This document shows positions 63,192 through 64,000 of a stretch of 64,000 nt of DNA, in pieces. Numbering within the stretch: the stretch's first letter is position 1; the number at the start of each line of letters is the position of its first letter. The position numbers and the translations under genes are program-made. The notes under the pieces were generated by a model, which saw only the letters and a program-made list of their open reading frames with translations, did no database searches and was not told where the DNA came from. The DNA lies in NCBI GenBank assembly GCA_018466975.1, contig CM031558.1:1984001-2048000 (forward strand), in the 5' to 3' direction. The stretch comes from Sparassis latifolia (taxonomy: Eukaryota; Basidiomycota; Agaricomycetes; Polyporales; Sparassidaceae).

Positions 63192-64000
63192 TCACTTCAG
63201 AGCTTTCTTCATTTGCTGTTGTGGAAAGAGCGACCAGGCCGCCGGTCAGTTTCAAAAGAGTGTGAGGAAATTATGACGCAACGCACCTCTTCCATAACAT
63301 CCAGATTCTTCGTCTCGATGCGAACGATATGCTTCCCCGTCACTGCCTCGATCTGCGCCATCTGGTGGAACGTCGTCTGATCATGCACGAAGTTAATGGA
63401 AATCCCCTTCCGTCCGAATCGTCCTGTGCGACCTGTGGAGACATAAGCACCATGAATGGACGACCGCATCAGTAAGTAAGGGACGAACCAATCCGGTGTA
63501 TGTATGTCTCGACATCCGGGAGGGTATCCTGCTTGCCGCGGGACGGGTCGCGCTCGTTCATCAGCGGTAGGTCGTAGTTTACGACCATGTTCACTTTGAG
63601 AATATCGATACCGCGCGCGACGACATTGGTGGTGATCAGCACCTTCTCTTTACCCTCCCGAAATCTGTCGATAATCGTATCACGCTCCTGCGCGTCTTTC
63701 GCGCCATGCAGCGACGCTACTCTATGCCCTTCTGCCGTCATACGCTGTGAGATGCGGTCCGCTGTGCGTCGATGCTAATTTGTTATTCACGTAAGGTCAA
63801 CACATACGCCAGGAAATATCTGTGAACACTCACTTGGCAGAAGATGATACTTTGTCCGATAGTCAACAGCTTGTACAGAGAGACGAGCACATCATATTTC
63901 TGATCCTCGTCGTGACAATCCATATAGAACTGCCGAATGTTGGCGACCGTAAGATCAGTCTTCTGCAACTCGATCTTGTTTGCGTTTGGCGCAAACTTGC
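63192..64000 (-). CDS. DBP5: ATP-dependent DEAD-box RNA helicase DBP5 (C-terminal part, 5' end beyond window)
   Basis: The visible exons encode the second RecA-like domain: [26 protein letters not shown] (motif IV region), [10 protein letters not shown] after a 60-bp intron, [14 protein letters not shown] (motif V), [13 protein letters not shown], and [13 protein letters not shown] (motif VI, split by an intron after the codon for the second G). Next is [19 protein letters not shown], then a last small exon ending QMKKALK and TGA at 63192-63194. The [11 protein letters not shown] and VRIET features are those of Dbp5/DDX19, which remodels mRNPs at the nuclear pore during mRNA export. The gene runs off the right edge, so the N-terminal extension and motifs Q to III are not in view. 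Confidence 0.93.

Overview
The window is nuclear DNA of a filamentous fungus, most likely an Agaricomycete basidiomycete. Genes are split by many 45-65 bp GT-AG introns. The protein families fit: a Polyporales-type multi-pass membrane protein, F-box proteins, a GMC oxidoreductase, a GH17 glucanase, RhoGAP, formin GBD/FH3, PWP1, eIF3j and DBP5. No rRNA, CRISPR or bacterial-style operon is present. Gene models were spliced by hand. For seven intron-containing models (7TM, RhoGAP, tail-anchored protein, GBD/FH3, PWP1, eIF3j, NTF2-like) plus the RING-ankyrin gene, the exon lengths add to an exact multiple of three.

Layout. (1) 0.6-11.5 kb is a gene region: a 7TM protein (+), an F-box protein (+), a 14-exon GMC oxidoreductase (-) and a membrane-anchored GH17 glucanase (-). 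(2) 12-42 kb is a transposon island. It holds a decayed Ty3/gypsy chromovirus (-, about 12.3-16.1 kb), a 768-bp palindrome with a tRNA-like Pol III unit in each arm, and an AT-rich stretch (17-25 kb) with a second tRNA-like unit, a hAT-type MITE with 8-bp target duplication, a foldback and a tandem array of about 50-bp units. A Ty1/copia element with both LTRs follows (-, 25517-31041), then a young full-length Ty3/gypsy chromovirus (+, 31657-39623) and a cluster of MITE ends. (3) 42-44 kb is a second copy of the F-box gene. The two copies are direct segmental duplicates that bracket the island. (4) 44.3-64 kb is a dense gene region: RhoGAP (-), a tail-anchored helical protein (-), formin GBD/FH3 (-), RING-ankyrin (+), PWP1 (+), eIF3j (-), an NTF2-like protein (-) and DBP5 (-, running off the right edge).

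The most interesting object is the young gypsy element (called Gypsy-2 here). Its LTRs are both 641 bp with two differences seen, flanked by the target duplication ATGAG. Gag ends on a slippery heptamer followed by a hairpin, in exactly the frame needed for a -1 shift into pol. The bases just after the 5' LTR are complementary over 10 nt to the predicted start of its own transcript, as in self-priming Tf1-type elements. Downstream of pol it carries three extra ORFs: two small overlapping single-TM proteins and a helical, zinc-knuckle protein that runs into the 3' LTR. Its gag and pol also carry a few very small deletions, which may be decay or sequencing errors.

Functionally, RhoGAP and GBD/FH3 are both Rho-GTPase/cytoskeleton modules lying 4 kb apart. 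PWP1, eIF3j and DBP5 are housekeeping genes of ribosome assembly, translation initiation and mRNA export. GMC oxidase and GH17 fit a wood or litter fungus remodelling lignocellulose or its own wall.
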